NCBI GenBank assembly: GCA_025617745.1
Contig: CM046863.1
Coordinates: forward strand, 9,784,935-9,848,934
Reading direction: 5' to 3'
Source: Heliocidaris erythrogramma
Taxonomy: Eukaryota > Echinodermata > Echinoidea > Camarodonta > Echinometridae
DNA length: 64,000 nt
Part shown: positions 12,844-22,012 of the stretch, one piece after another
How positions within the stretch are numbered: position 1 is the stretch's first letter
Layout of the letters: each line of letters opens with the position of its first letter
Notes under the pieces: model-generated
What the model saw: the letters and a program-made list of their open reading frames with translations, nothing else
The model's database searches: none
What the model was told of the DNA's origin: nothing
Program-made: the position numbers and the translations under genes

Positions 12844-13372
12844 AGGCCAAGTCCACCTCAATATCAAGTTGATTTGAATAAACAGAGTAACAAGCATAAC
12901 AGTAAAAATTTCACTGAAATCGGATGTAAAATAAGAAAGTTATGGCATTTTGAAGTTTTGCATTATTTCATGAAACAGTGATATGCATAGCATGGGCGGT
13001 ATGCAAATGAGTGAACCGATGATGTCACACACTATGTATTTTATTATATGAAATATCATATATTTAATTTTTTTGCTACAATAATGTAAAACATGGTTTG
13101 ACTCCAAATGGAACATGTAAAATCATCATTATTGTAACTTATTTTCATACAAGGAAGGGATTCTTTATTATCACATCTATAAAAATTGAAATATTTGAAA
13201 TTTCGTATAAAATACATAAGGAAAAGTGAGTGTGTGACATCATCGGTTCACTCATTTGCATACCGCCCATGCTATGCATATCACTGTTTCATGAAATAAT
13301 GCAAAACTTCAAAATGCCATAACTTTCTTATTTTACATCCGATTTCAGTTTGTTATCCATCAATTTTTTTCA
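12843..13372. mobile_element. Foldback element with about 118-bp near-perfect inverted arms
   Basis: Left arm 12914-13032 (CTGAAATCGGATGTAAAATA onward, through GGGCGGTATGCAAATGAG) is repeated inverted at 13230-13348 with almost no mismatches. The loop of about 200 bases is AT-rich. The left flank carries an extra aggccaagtccacctc block. It would form a long hairpin in RNA or single-stranded DNA. Confidence 0.9.
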
Positions 13373-13788
13373 TACTTACTTTCTCATCTACCACTGACCG
13401 ATAGACTGCCAAAAAAAAAAAATTCTTGCATTTCTTTTTCTCTTTTCAAAATACATGTAGATTTTATGCATACATGTACTAGTACTATACAAATTATTTC
13501 TTGAGGAGACAAGTCCACTTCAGTGTACATTACATGAAACTAACAAAGCACTCAAGCAGCGAGATTTGATTTCCATTTGTGGAATAAAGATATTTATTTC
13601 ATAAATTCTTATATAAACCCTGTGTATACAAAAATACTATAATCATATGTAATCATCAAATTTACTCAATTGAGAAAAAGTAAATCGCTCATACAAGTTG
13701 TGCTTCTATAATACAATGCTTGGCAGAGACTTTGATAACGATTTTCAGAACAAGATTATAAACTCTTAATATATAAACCATTCAACAA

Positions 13789-13970
13789 TACAATGGAAAC
13801 TCGTTATGAAGAGCTCTCTGATATAACAAGATTCTTGATATAACGAGGTAGTTTTGCTGGTCCCAGGTCTCTGTGTTCTTTTGGTTTTTTACCTTGATAT
13901 AAGGAGATTCCTGAAATAACAAGGTAATTTTCATAGTCCGAAGGTCCTCATTATAGCGAGATTCCACTGT
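13789..13970. mobile_element. MITE, CAGTGGAAC family
   Basis: Left end CAATGGAAACTCGTTATGAA after TA; right end TATAGCGAGATTCCACTG before TA. The internal tggtccc and cttgatata motifs match the family. Confidence 0.8.
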
Positions 13971-14883
13971 ACTGCAATCATATTTACTTGATTTCACAAA
14001 AATAGTGGGGTCTGTTAGTGACAAATATACCGATAATCGTTACACGGCGGACAAAAGCATTTTTTTCACCAAACCTTTGTACATGTATAAGGATTAAAAT
14101 TAGGGTCGGCTCCAAAAAATCTGATCACATGAATGGTAAGAAATTAGGTCCAATTTTCATGATTTTATTAATGCCACCTATATAGCAAACTGTCTGCATT
14201 CACAGACTAACACAACAGGAAGTCCTTTCATTGATGAAATGCTCGCGTCTGATTGGTCAAAACTTCTGTGTGTGGCCTGCTGTCATGGTTGCAGTAAAAG
14301 TGACAATGCCATGTAATGGCAGTCCATTTTGCTATCTTATTTGGATTCATCTTTGGATCAGTCTACTTTGTTCCAGGCATATCCTTAAATTTCAGTAAGT
14401 AAATCCTTGTAGTACTGTTTTAGAAAACTTACTTTTCTTAATGTTCATTCCACTGCTTGATGTTAATTAGTATTGCAAATTAACAACTCAAGACAAAAGC
14501 CAGTCCCACAAATGTAAAATGGTGTTGGAATGAAAAGGATAATTTTTGACAATCTGGATGAACAAAACTAATTCAAAAAACTGATTTTAGCACCACTATA
14601 AACATAAATATGATTCTTTGTTTTCATCTTCCTTGGTTTTTCCAATTGTTATGCTGTTTATCTTTATAATTATATCATATTGGAAAAAAACATGGGAAAG
14701 TGAAATTGAGATGAGAAATGTATTTGCTAGGCTAGTCTAATTTGATATTTTTTGTGTTTGTGCTGAATTACTGACACAACAAAATATATTTTAAATTAAT
14801 ATTTATCCCTATTGATAAAGTCAGAATTTTTTAAAGGCCAAATTGATATAGTATAGTGGCATAGTAGTAGAATAAGAATATAA

Positions 14884-15507
14884 GTGCCACACGCCCCCAA
14901 CGCCCAACTGCGTTGGACTACCGATGATTCTATTTTCTTGGAGTTCATTAAAGAGGTACACAATGAAGACAGAGAAAGACTTCTCATTTCCACAAGACGC
15001 CATGCCATGGACAGGATATATCTCATAGAACTCATCCGGAAATATGCACGTTGGCAAGCAATTGGCAATAGACTAACCCGCCAAATGGGGAAAGTGAACA
15101 ACCAGATCAAGGACAAACTCAAGAAGTACAATACCAAGTGGAACAAGCAAGGCTTCTGCTTGTTATTTGAGCAGGTAGCCCAACCTGATGATCCAATTAA
15201 TACAGAGCATCTGCTTCCTGTGTGTCAAGTGAAACCTGGCATTCCAACATCCATATTCGAAAGAGCTGATTCCTTGCAGAACAGAATTCAGCGTAGTGTG
15301 GAGGAGATGGACATGACAAAGATCGAGATGAATTAAATGCTTTCATGGCAAAACAAGCAAGAGAAAATCCTCCTAGAAAAGATTTATGACTTGTGTCAAA
15401 CAAATAAATATGAGATGGGTCTGTCCATAATCTTGTGGATGAAGGTTAAAGAAATTAGAGAACATCTTCATGTCGTGCACAGTTCAGAGATTATCTTTAA
15501 AGGAGAA
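14884..15507 (+). pseudogene. Helical ORF, possibly the C-terminal part of a KDZ-type transposase
   Basis: The frame opens at 14884 (150 codons), has one TAA at 15334-15336, and continues in the same frame to TGA at 15505-15507, about 207 codons in all. The translation is charged and helical (for example RERLLISTRRHAMDRIYLIE and KVNNQIKDKLKKYNTKW). Its heptad-like pattern recalls the region that ends Kyakuja-Dileera-Zisupton transposases, but this is from memory and weak; no catalytic motif is visible. It ends inside a ttaaaggagaatgaa block that looks like the start of another small repeat, which may explain the abrupt change of content before the RT segment. Confidence 0.4.
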
Positions 15508-15598
15508 TGAACCCTTGATGGAAACTTTGCTTCCTGTAGATGCAGGAAATCAATAGAACCCATTAATGAAAGTTTGAGATAAATCAGATAATAATAAA

Positions 15599-16690
15599 AA
15601 AGATGGAGGAGTCCGATGGTGCATTGACTACCGCAAGCTGAACAATGTGGCCAAGAAGGACGTCTATCCTCTACCATGTATTGAAGAATGCCTTGATACT
15701 CTGGCTGGCAATAAATGGTATTCAAAACTTGATGCTAATGCCGCCTATTGGCAAATCAAGGTAAGCGAATCCGACAGAGACAAAACAGCCTTTGTTACTA
15801 AACATGGACTGTATGCATTCGTCCGCATGGGATTTGGCCTGTGCAACGCACCGGCCACATTCCAGCACGTGATGAACTTAGTCTTGAGAGGTCTGACATG
15901 GGACGTGGCACTTGCGTTCTTGGATGATGTTCTTGTATGATGTTCTTGTATTAGGTAAATCATTCCCAGATCATATCCAGAACCTAAGAGCAGTTATGAG
16001 ACCTTTCAAAGACTACAAACTTAAACTGAAACCCAAGAAGTGTGCCCTATTTCAAGAAAGGGTAGAGTTCTTGGGTAGAGAAGTTGATGCTGCAGGATTG
16101 CATCTACCAGAAGAGAACATTCAAAGGGTAGTTGAATGGCCTACTCCTATTTCCACCAAAGCAGTAGAACAATTTCTTGGGCTAGCCAACTACCATAGGG
16201 TGTTCATGAAGAATTATGCACGGGTGGCTGGACTGTTATATGAGCTTACAGGTAGTAATGCATTTTGCTGCACCAATCTGCATTTGAACAGATTAAAGCT
16301 CTACTAACATCTGATCCGTTCATCTTATATACTGATGCATCGAGCACAGCGATTGGAGCAGAACTATTGCAAGTTCAGAACGGCGAGGAGAAGGTTATCG
16401 CCTATGGCAGTTTATCCCTTTCTCCACAGCAAAGGAATTACTGCATTACTCGTCGTGAGCTTTTAGCGCTGGTGCTCTTTTATAGACAGTAAAGGCACTA
16501 TCTTTTAGGTAGGCCATTTACTGTGAGAACGGATCATGGCAGTTTAACGTGGCTGCTCAACTTCAAAACGCCGACAGGACAGTTGTCTCGCTGGCTTGAG
16601 GAGTTGGGGCAGTATGACATGCAAATTGAACACCGGCCTGGTAGGCGTCATTCGAATGCCGACTCTCTTTCTCGCATTGCGGACACTCAG
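15599..16690 (+). pseudogene. Ty3/gypsy-type reverse transcriptase and RNase H, disrupted
   Basis: The RT starts abruptly at KKDGGVRWCIDYRKLN, so gag, protease and the RT N-terminus are missing. KLDANAAYWQIKV carries the first catalytic Asp, and AFLDDVLV at about 15915-15940 is the F/Y-x-DD box. A 13-base tandem duplication (15926-15938 and 15939-15951) then shifts the frame. The connection domain follows (FLGREVDAAG; FLGLANYHRVF). RNase H begins near 16290 with LYTDASSTAIGAEL and has an in-frame TAA near 16490, then resumes with RTDHGSLTWLL and HRPGRRHSNADSLSR. Divergent frames and stops mean it makes no full protein. Order and motifs are those of a gypsy pol gene. Confidence 0.9.
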
Positions 16691-16841
16691 CCGGTTTGTG
16701 AGGGGTATGAGCTTGGTGTGCGAATACAAGACTTGCCATGTGGCGGGTGCTCATATTGCACCAAAAGACACAGAGAATGGGCACATTTCGTCGATTGCAT
16801 AGACGATGTTGTGCCATTGAGCCAAAGCCAACGGGTCTCAA

Positions 16842-18183
16842 GTGTGGCTGTTGAGTGTTTCCCTGTCACACATGGAAATATCCTTTAATACAGCCCATTC
16901 ATTTGAGATCAGAAGTATTTCAGTTGGTGGCCCCGACAGGGTGGCAGAGGACCCGCCTTCTGACAATTTAGTCAAGCAAGAGCAGGAAAAAGACCAACTC
17001 CTCATGCCCCTACGTAAATGGTTATCCGACAAGGAAAAATTGGATGAAGGGACCTTGTTTCTCCTCCCACCCGAAGGTAAGTTTTTGTGGATAAACAGGG
17101 ACCTCTTTTTCCTAAAGGAAGGTGTTATCTGGAGAAAGAAGGATGAAGGTGATGTCATGGTGGTTCCTGAGTCACTGAGACGTGACATCATCCGGCTGAA
17201 TCACGATCCTCCTTCAGCAGGTCATGCTGGAATCAATCGTACTCGGGCTAAGTTAAAGTCAAAGTACTATTGGTACGGCATGTCGGAAGATATACGAATC
17301 TATATAGCAGGATGTGCTATTTGCAATCAAAACAAGAAGGCCACACGTCATGGGAGGCATCCTATGAAGAATTATCATGCTGGTGCGCCCATGGAGTGTG
17401 TCCATCTCGACTTTATGGGTCCACTGCCAAAGTCCTCACAGGGTAATGAGCAGATCTTGGTTATGATAGACCAATTCACTAAATGGGTGGAATGCGTACC
17501 CCTGCCTTCCCAAACGGCGGAGACGACGGCTCATGCAGCTGTGAGCATTTTTTTCATCCTATGAAGAATTATCGTGCTGGTGCGCCCATGGAGCGTGTCC
17601 ATCTCGACTTTATGGGTCCACTGCCAAAGTCCTCACAGGGTAATGAGCACATCTTGGTTATGATAGACCAATTCACTAAGTGGGTGGAATGTGTACCCCT
17701 GCCTTCCCAAACAGCGGAGACGACGGCTCAAGCAGTTTTTTCTCCCGATTTGGATATCCATTTCAAATCTTCACGGATCAGGGCAGGAATTTTGAAAGTA
17801 TCCTTTTCAAGGACATGTGTCGTGTCCTTGACATTCATAAATCCAAAACTACCGCTTTCCGCCCCCAAGCAAATTCGCAAGTTGAGAGAGCAAATAGGAC
17901 CTTGATGGATGCGGTGCGATGCTATGTCTCTAAGTCTCAAAGAGACTGGGATAAACATCTGCAGCAAATCGCAGGTGCTATTCGTTCTACCGTCAATCGT
18001 ACGACTGGATTTACCCCTAACAAGCTGATGCTGGGTCGGGAGGTAAATCTACCCGCTGATCTCGTATTCTCGGTTCCCCAACGAACGCAAGAGCAGACTA
18101 AAGAAGAATTTGTTGCCGAGCTGACTTGTGCTATGCGGAAGGCCCACATTTCAGGTAGGGCAGCAATTAAAGCCGCTCAATGA
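16842..18183 (+). pseudogene. Gypsy-type integrase with internal 197-bp tandem duplication
   Basis: A zinc-binding HHCC module is clear (H in AGHAGINRTR, then CAICNQ). The catalytic core gives VHLDFMGPL (first Asp), FTDQGRNF (second Asp) and QVERANRTLMDAV (Glu). A direct repeat of about 197 bases (17358-17554 and 17555-17735) duplicates the first core segment and breaks the frame; a second shift occurs near 17740. The ORF from 17680 then runs to TGA at 18181. Integrases of this type insert cDNA for gypsy elements, and relatives act as transposases in Ginger DNA transposons, which is relevant because this copy lies between inverted repeats. Confidence 0.88.
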
Positions 18184-18186
18184 AGA

Positions 18187-18615
18187 ATGAAACGAGATTA
18201 CGACGTCAGACAATATACAAGAGAATTTGAAGTAAATGACCGTGTATATATCAGGGATACGGCTAGTGTCAAGGGGAGATCACGTAAGTTGAGCCCCCCT
18301 TGGAAAGGACTTGCGGTCATTGTGGAAAAAAGGTCGCCTTATCTCTATCGAGTAGCCTCCAAAAGAACAATAGCCACTTATAATCACGATCGTTTGAAAA
18401 AATGTACGGATCGAAGTAAGGCTATTGTTGAGACTCCTGGCAAAGACAAACTTTACTGTCTTTGCCGGAAGCCTGATGATGGCTCTTTGATGATTTGTTG
18501 CGACAAATGTCTGCAATGGTATCATGGAGCATGTGTGGGAATTACCCAATCAGGAGGGCTAGAAGATCTTAAATGGTTTTGCCCCTTTGTGCCAGGGGGA
18601 GATAGACCAAGGTGA
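18187..18615 (+). CDS. Integrase C-terminal domain fused to a PHD finger
   Basis: The segment continues the integrase after one stop. The first part (residues about 1-75) has the GPY/F-like fold region, with KLSPPWKGLAVI and a YRV strand. Residues about 90-136 form a PHD finger: YCLC, ICCDKC, WYHGAC and WFCPFV. Seven of the eight zinc ligands of the C4HC3 pattern are present; the last Cys reads Val. PHD fingers usually read histone H3 tails, often H3K4me3, so this could guide insertion to active chromatin, a role chromodomains play in other gypsy lineages. The frame ends exactly at CAAG|GTGAGT, which looks like a splice donor rather than a natural C-terminus. Confidence 0.8.
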   Translation: MKRDYDVRQYTREFEVNDRVYIRDTASVKGRSRKLSPPWKGLAVIVEKRSPYLYRVASKRTIATYNHDRLKKCTDRSKAIVETPGKDKLYCLCRKPDDGSLMICCDKCLQWYHGACVGITQSGGLEDLKWFCPFVPGGDRPR

Positions 18616-18732
18616 GTATAATGAGTGATCCTTCCAGTATGGTTGATTATAATTATGCAAATCATTAACTCGCTAGTCTTTTGCCCACCACACATGCTGT
18701 AATCTGATCATTAACTGTTTTTATCTTATGCA

Positions 18733-19215
18733 GTGAGAGGGATGTCAGGACCACAAGACCTCCCACCGCCTCCAGGGGAAGAGGAAGTGTGGCACCCAGT
18801 TAATATTTCTTCTGAGATTACTCTTAAAAAGGTACTCAGCTCGGCTTCGGAGCAGGCTTCTCCGGGCAATCCACCTCTTGCTCCAGCAGAGGGGACTGCC
18901 CAGGGTAAAGCCCTCTCTGAGGCCGAGCGAGAAAAGAAAAGAACAGCAAATCGGAAGAGAAGAGAGCACGAGAGACGGGCCAAAAAAGCCAAAAGGGAGC
19001 AGGAACAAAAAACTGCCCCTGGCCCACTTCCCGGGCTCTCTTCTGGACCTTCTCCCACCGGAAGTTTTGCCGTGGGGATTGGTCGTGGCCGTGGACTCTG
19101 GCCAGGGCCTAGATCACTCCACATGGCGGGATTCTCTGGTGGGAGAGGACGGGGCATGACCCCCCAATTTGTTAAGCAAGCCCTTCGCGAACTTGTACCC
19201 GAAGGACCAACTTAA
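18733..19215 (+). CDS. Basic, Gly/Arg-rich ORF between PHD and TatD modules
   Basis: A 160-codon open frame follows an acceptor-like ttatcttatgcag at 18733. It starts with an acidic, Pro-rich part (PPPPGEEEVWHP), then a strongly basic stretch (EREKKRTANRKRREHERRAK) that could be a nuclear localisation or DNA-binding basic region, then a Gly/Arg part (GIGRGRGLW; GGRGRG). Joined directly to the PHD exon at the first AG it is out of frame; using AG at 18736-18737 it would be in frame. I do not recognise a family. An alternative frame at 18878-19159 also stays open, so the true frame is uncertain. Confidence 0.45.
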   Translation: MRGMSGPQDLPPPPGEEEVWHPVNISSEITLKKVLSSASEQASPGNPPLAPAEGTAQGKALSEAEREKKRTANRKRREHERRAKKAKREQEQKTAPGPLPGLSSGPSPTGSFAVGIGRGRGLWPGPRSLHMAGFSGGRGRGMTPQFVKQALRELVPEGPT

Positions 19216-19250
19216 GGGGAAAAAGTGGGTCGTCTTGCCCGCAGCCACTG

Positions 19251-19830
19251 ATGAAAGGGTTCGATGCCCATTACCATCCAGATAGGATCGCAATAAAAGA
19301 AGCGAAATCGGAGCTCCAGGGGAAACCTGTGCACCCTGTCGAGGTGGCTGTGGGCATACACCCCAAACAAGCCTTTGGCCTGAAGAATACTCATTTTGAG
19401 GCCTTGAGATCGGCCCTTGCCGATCCGAGGGTTCGAGGCATCTCGGAGGTGGGGTTTGATTGGACCACGGACGACTCTGAGTGGGAGGCACAGGAGAAGC
19501 TCTTTGAGCGGCTCCTGGGGCTTTCCACGGGCCGATTCCAAGGTCGGTACACAAATTGGCATGGGATGCCATCTGGCGACACAGCGAATCCACCTTCACT
19601 GTTTTATGGGTTCGCCGGACATTGTCGACGAGTGGACATCAGTGTTTCGACATGCCTATTTTGGAATTACAGGCAATGTTTCTCATTACTGTGGATTGGG
19701 TGCCCATCTTAAACTGTTGGGGATCCAATCCATCCCAAGCAACCGTCTTGTTGAGAAGGACGCCCCCTACCTGCCTGTCCGCCCGTCGGCCCGTGAAACA
19801 GACCTATCAGGTACTTCAGTGATTTCCAGA
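19251..19830 (+). pseudogene. TatD-family metal-dependent nuclease domain, frameshifted
   Basis: TatD proteins are TIM-barrel metal-dependent DNases. Here GFDAHYHPDR gives the HxH metal motif, VAVGIHPKQA the next strand, and VRGISEVGFDWT the metal-binding Glu with its usual context. TNWHGMPSGDT probably carries the next His. Near 19575 the frame shifts (to the frame read from 19417), where HLHCFMGSPDIVDEW gives another metal His and IPSNRLVEKDAPYLP the terminal Asp motif. All expected TatD landmarks are therefore present in order over about 185 codons, with one frameshift. Its position downstream of the integrase-PHD segment and inside the TIRs suggests it is element-encoded rather than a host TATDN gene; it has no host-like intron pattern. 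Confidence 0.8.
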
Positions 19831-19839
19831 GGTGATTGT

Positions 19840-19998
19840 GAGCCTATGTCAGACTGCACACATGAAGAAGCAGACACACAGATCATTGTTCATCTTCGTT
19901 CAGCTTCAGCTTCCAAAGGGTTTGGATATTATTACCCTGGCTTTAGCCCCGGCAGCCGTAATCAGCGCTAGTGCATTTCAAGGAATAAATCCTGCCAG
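19840..19998 (+). pseudogene. HEEADT-motif segment of a transposon-associated protein
   Basis: THEEADTQIIVHL is a motif I know from large families of unannotated, repeat-linked proteins of marine invertebrates, where it precedes a Gly-Trp segment and a CXC cluster, as here. The acidic EEAD resembles the internal motif of XPG/PIN-type nucleases, but that link is inference. A frameshift occurs near 19918 (KGLDIITLALAP in the other frame). The segment ends at a donor-like CCAG|GTACCC at 19999. Confidence 0.5.
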
Positions 19999-20207
19999 GT
20001 ACCCATTATCACTTTGCAACCCATGTTATCACTTTGCTACTGAATTTGTGGAATCGTGCATTGGCTGATGCTCAATTTGATTATCCTTTTTTACTTGCAA
20101 TTTATGTTACCTCTGAATAAGGTTTATCCTAAAATCTAAAATTATTCTTATTACCTGATCATCTAACTCTGTTATTTATTTTTTCTATTTTCCTCATTAT
20201 AATTAGG

Positions 20208-20500
20208 ATGCCTTGCTCCAGCACATCAAGAGAGTTGTCAACCAAGGTGGTATCTGGACAACAAGTTGTCATGCACAGCCTTCAGTACCTTCCCCAGAGG
20301 GGTGGGGATGGACAATGGAGAGTGGTCATTGGGTACCCGTTTGGATGACCGTCCCTGAATCAGCTGAAGCTTGTAAGGAGCTCATCAAATGTGGCTGCAA
20401 ATCCGAAGCTGGTTGTGTCAGTCGCTGCAAGTGCACAAAGGCACAGAACTTTGCAATTGCAACTGCCAGAAGTAATATCTTTACCAGCTACAATGTATAG
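20208..20500 (+). CDS. Tesmin-like CXC cysteine-cluster exon
   Basis: After an acceptor-like tataattag the frame reads DALLQHIKRVVNQ, then PSPEGWGW, HWVPVWMTVPE and the cysteine cluster CKELIKCGCKSEAGCVSRCK followed by C. Such CXC clusters bind DNA in tesmin/TSO1 proteins and are common at the C-terminus of HEEADT-type ORFs. The cluster is shorter than usual: the second half (CT.LC.C) is lost to ATARSNI and a stop. It is probably the last exon of the element's gene, joined to 19840-19998 across a gap of about 210 bases. Confidence 0.6.
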
Positions 20501-20738
20501 CAATGCAAATTCTTTGGTGGTGAGGGCAACATTTACAAAGAAGCTGATGACGCCATTATGCAGACCTTTAACATACCAGGACTGCTATAGGCACTTTCTA
20601 CATTGGAAGCGTTTTTTGTGAGCTACATGAGTAGCACTATTATAGATCTAGTCCGTGTTGACAGTGTATATTATACTAGTAATCTGCACCTCAACATATC
20701 GAGTGATAAGTCTACAAGGCAGATCTATGGCCTTGGCA

Positions 20739-21143
20739 CTTGAACCCTAATTTGAGAAGATGAATCATAAAGATGCTTTGGTGAAAATGTCATGGTTGTG
20801 TCTACCTTGTACATGTATCAACTGATTTCACGCATAAATTAGCATAAAATAGTAATAAAGACATCATTTTAACCCCTTTCCATCATTAATTTTCTTGGAG
20901 CCAACCCTAATTTGGGAAGGTGCATCATAACGAGGCTTTGGTGAAAATTTCATGCTTGTGTCCACCTTGTATCGACAGTCTACAGCAAAAATCTTATTTT
21001 ATGCATAAATTAGCATAAATTAGTAATGACATAATTTTGACCCCTTCCGTCATCAATTTTCTTGGAGCCGACCCTAATTTGAGAAGGCGCATCATAACAG
21101 TGCTTTGGTGAAAAATTCATGCTTTTGTCCACCGTGTAACGAT
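20739..21143. repeat. Triplicated subterminal repeat at the right end of the composite
   Basis: The block ccctaatttg(a/g)gaag(a/g) ... tttggtgaaaa ... catgcttttgtccacc recurs at about 20747, 20906 and 21072, spaced 159 and 166 bases. Copies are separated by a gcataaattagcataaa(a/t) block. The last copy ends in the terminal inverted repeat. Multiplied subterminal motifs are typical transposase-binding arrays. Confidence 0.85.
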
Positions 21144-21351
21144 GTTTTCGCTAAGCCACCCCATCTCCAGTAGAAACAAATGCTTTTATAAAAGGTGAAA
21201 ACAATTTTATTGAAAACTGGAATGTCTTGAGAGGTACATTTTTATTTGCATAGTGAGTTACATTCACATAAAAGTGTACATACTACATTTCTGGACATTA
21301 CCAAAATCATGTACATAAATTCAAATCTCTATTAAGAAATACCCACACAGG

Positions 21352-21612
21352 GAGTAACCTCGCTAGTCATAAGGACAGCTATTCATAAAGACCACTTATT
21401 CATAAGTGGACTAAATGAATAGCAATTTTGTATGAATATCAATTTTGTATGAATAGCAGTCTTTATGAATAGCGAGCAAACCATAGACAAATTACTGCGC
21501 TATTCATAAGGACCTCCGTTCATAAGTACCACCGTTTATAACTGTTCATAAGGACTGCTATTCATAACACGTGTTAATGAATAGCGGTTTTCTATGAATA
21601 GCGAGTGTACCC
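21352..21612. mobile_element. Palindromic element built of CTATTCATAA/TTATGAATAG motifs
   Basis: At least ten direct or inverted copies of the ctattcataa / ttatgaatag decamer alternate with aaggac and accac blocks. Outer ends (cctcgctagtcata and tatgaatagcgag) are inverted. A non-coding MITE is likely. Confidence 0.75.
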
Positions 21613-21872
21613 GCCACACAGTATACTGCAAAGTTTTTTCATTGGCAGGGCTGATAAATGTAGATATGACACGAAGAAAAACTATTCTGAAGCATGTATT
21701 TTAAACATATTAAGTTACTTGACTGAAACAAAAAAATTATTGCAATAGAGAACATGAAAAATAATGGGTCATAAAGTTCACCATAATATCCTTGTGTAAA
21801 TCTACAAACAAAAATGTGTACTTTACTTAACATTTGGTCCAGGTATTTGCGCAAGTCCATGTTATTTTGTCC

Positions 21873-22012
21873 AGGGGAGCGTTTCATCAAGTGTTTTGTC
21901 AGTGATTTTTGCTGACAAATTTGCTCTCAGCCAATCAGATGCAAGGATTTCAGTAGCTTATAACAGTTGTCAGTAAAAATCACTGACAAAACACTTGATG
22001 TAACGCTCCCCA
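21873..22012. mobile_element. 140-bp palindromic element with CTCAGCCAATCAGATGCAAG core
   Basis: Arms GGGGAGCGTTTCATCAAGTG and CACTTGATGTAACGCTCCCC are inverted. The core (gacaaatttgctctcagccaatcagatgcaagg) recurs at 31117-31266 and 46926-47068. Confidence 0.9.

Larger units (their letters stand above)
14036..21143 (+). mobile_element. 7.1-kb TIR-bounded composite transposon with gypsy pol, PHD, TatD and CXC modules
   Basis: The left end (14036: ATCGTTACACGGCGGACAAAAGC, broken here as ATCGTTACACGG + CGGACAAAAGC, then caccaaa and ttagggtcggctccaa) reappears inverted at 21061-21143 (ttggagccgaccctaa ... tttggtg ... gtccaccgtgtaacgat). The alignable inverted repeat is about 75-90 bases and may extend about 40 bases further out (tggggt..ttag.ga). 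No clear target duplication is seen. All coding modules between the ends lie on the + strand: a helical ORF, RT, RNase H, integrase, PHD, basic ORF, TatD, HEEADT and CXC. A single composite element is one reading; a gypsy fragment nested in a DNA transposon is the main alternative. No gypsy LTRs were found, and stops and frameshifts show the copy is dead. Confidence 0.65.

Noticed and set aside
15599..18615. Functional retroelement or infectious retrovirus
   Set aside because: RT is truncated, several stops and shifts are present, no envelope-like ORF and no LTRs were found.
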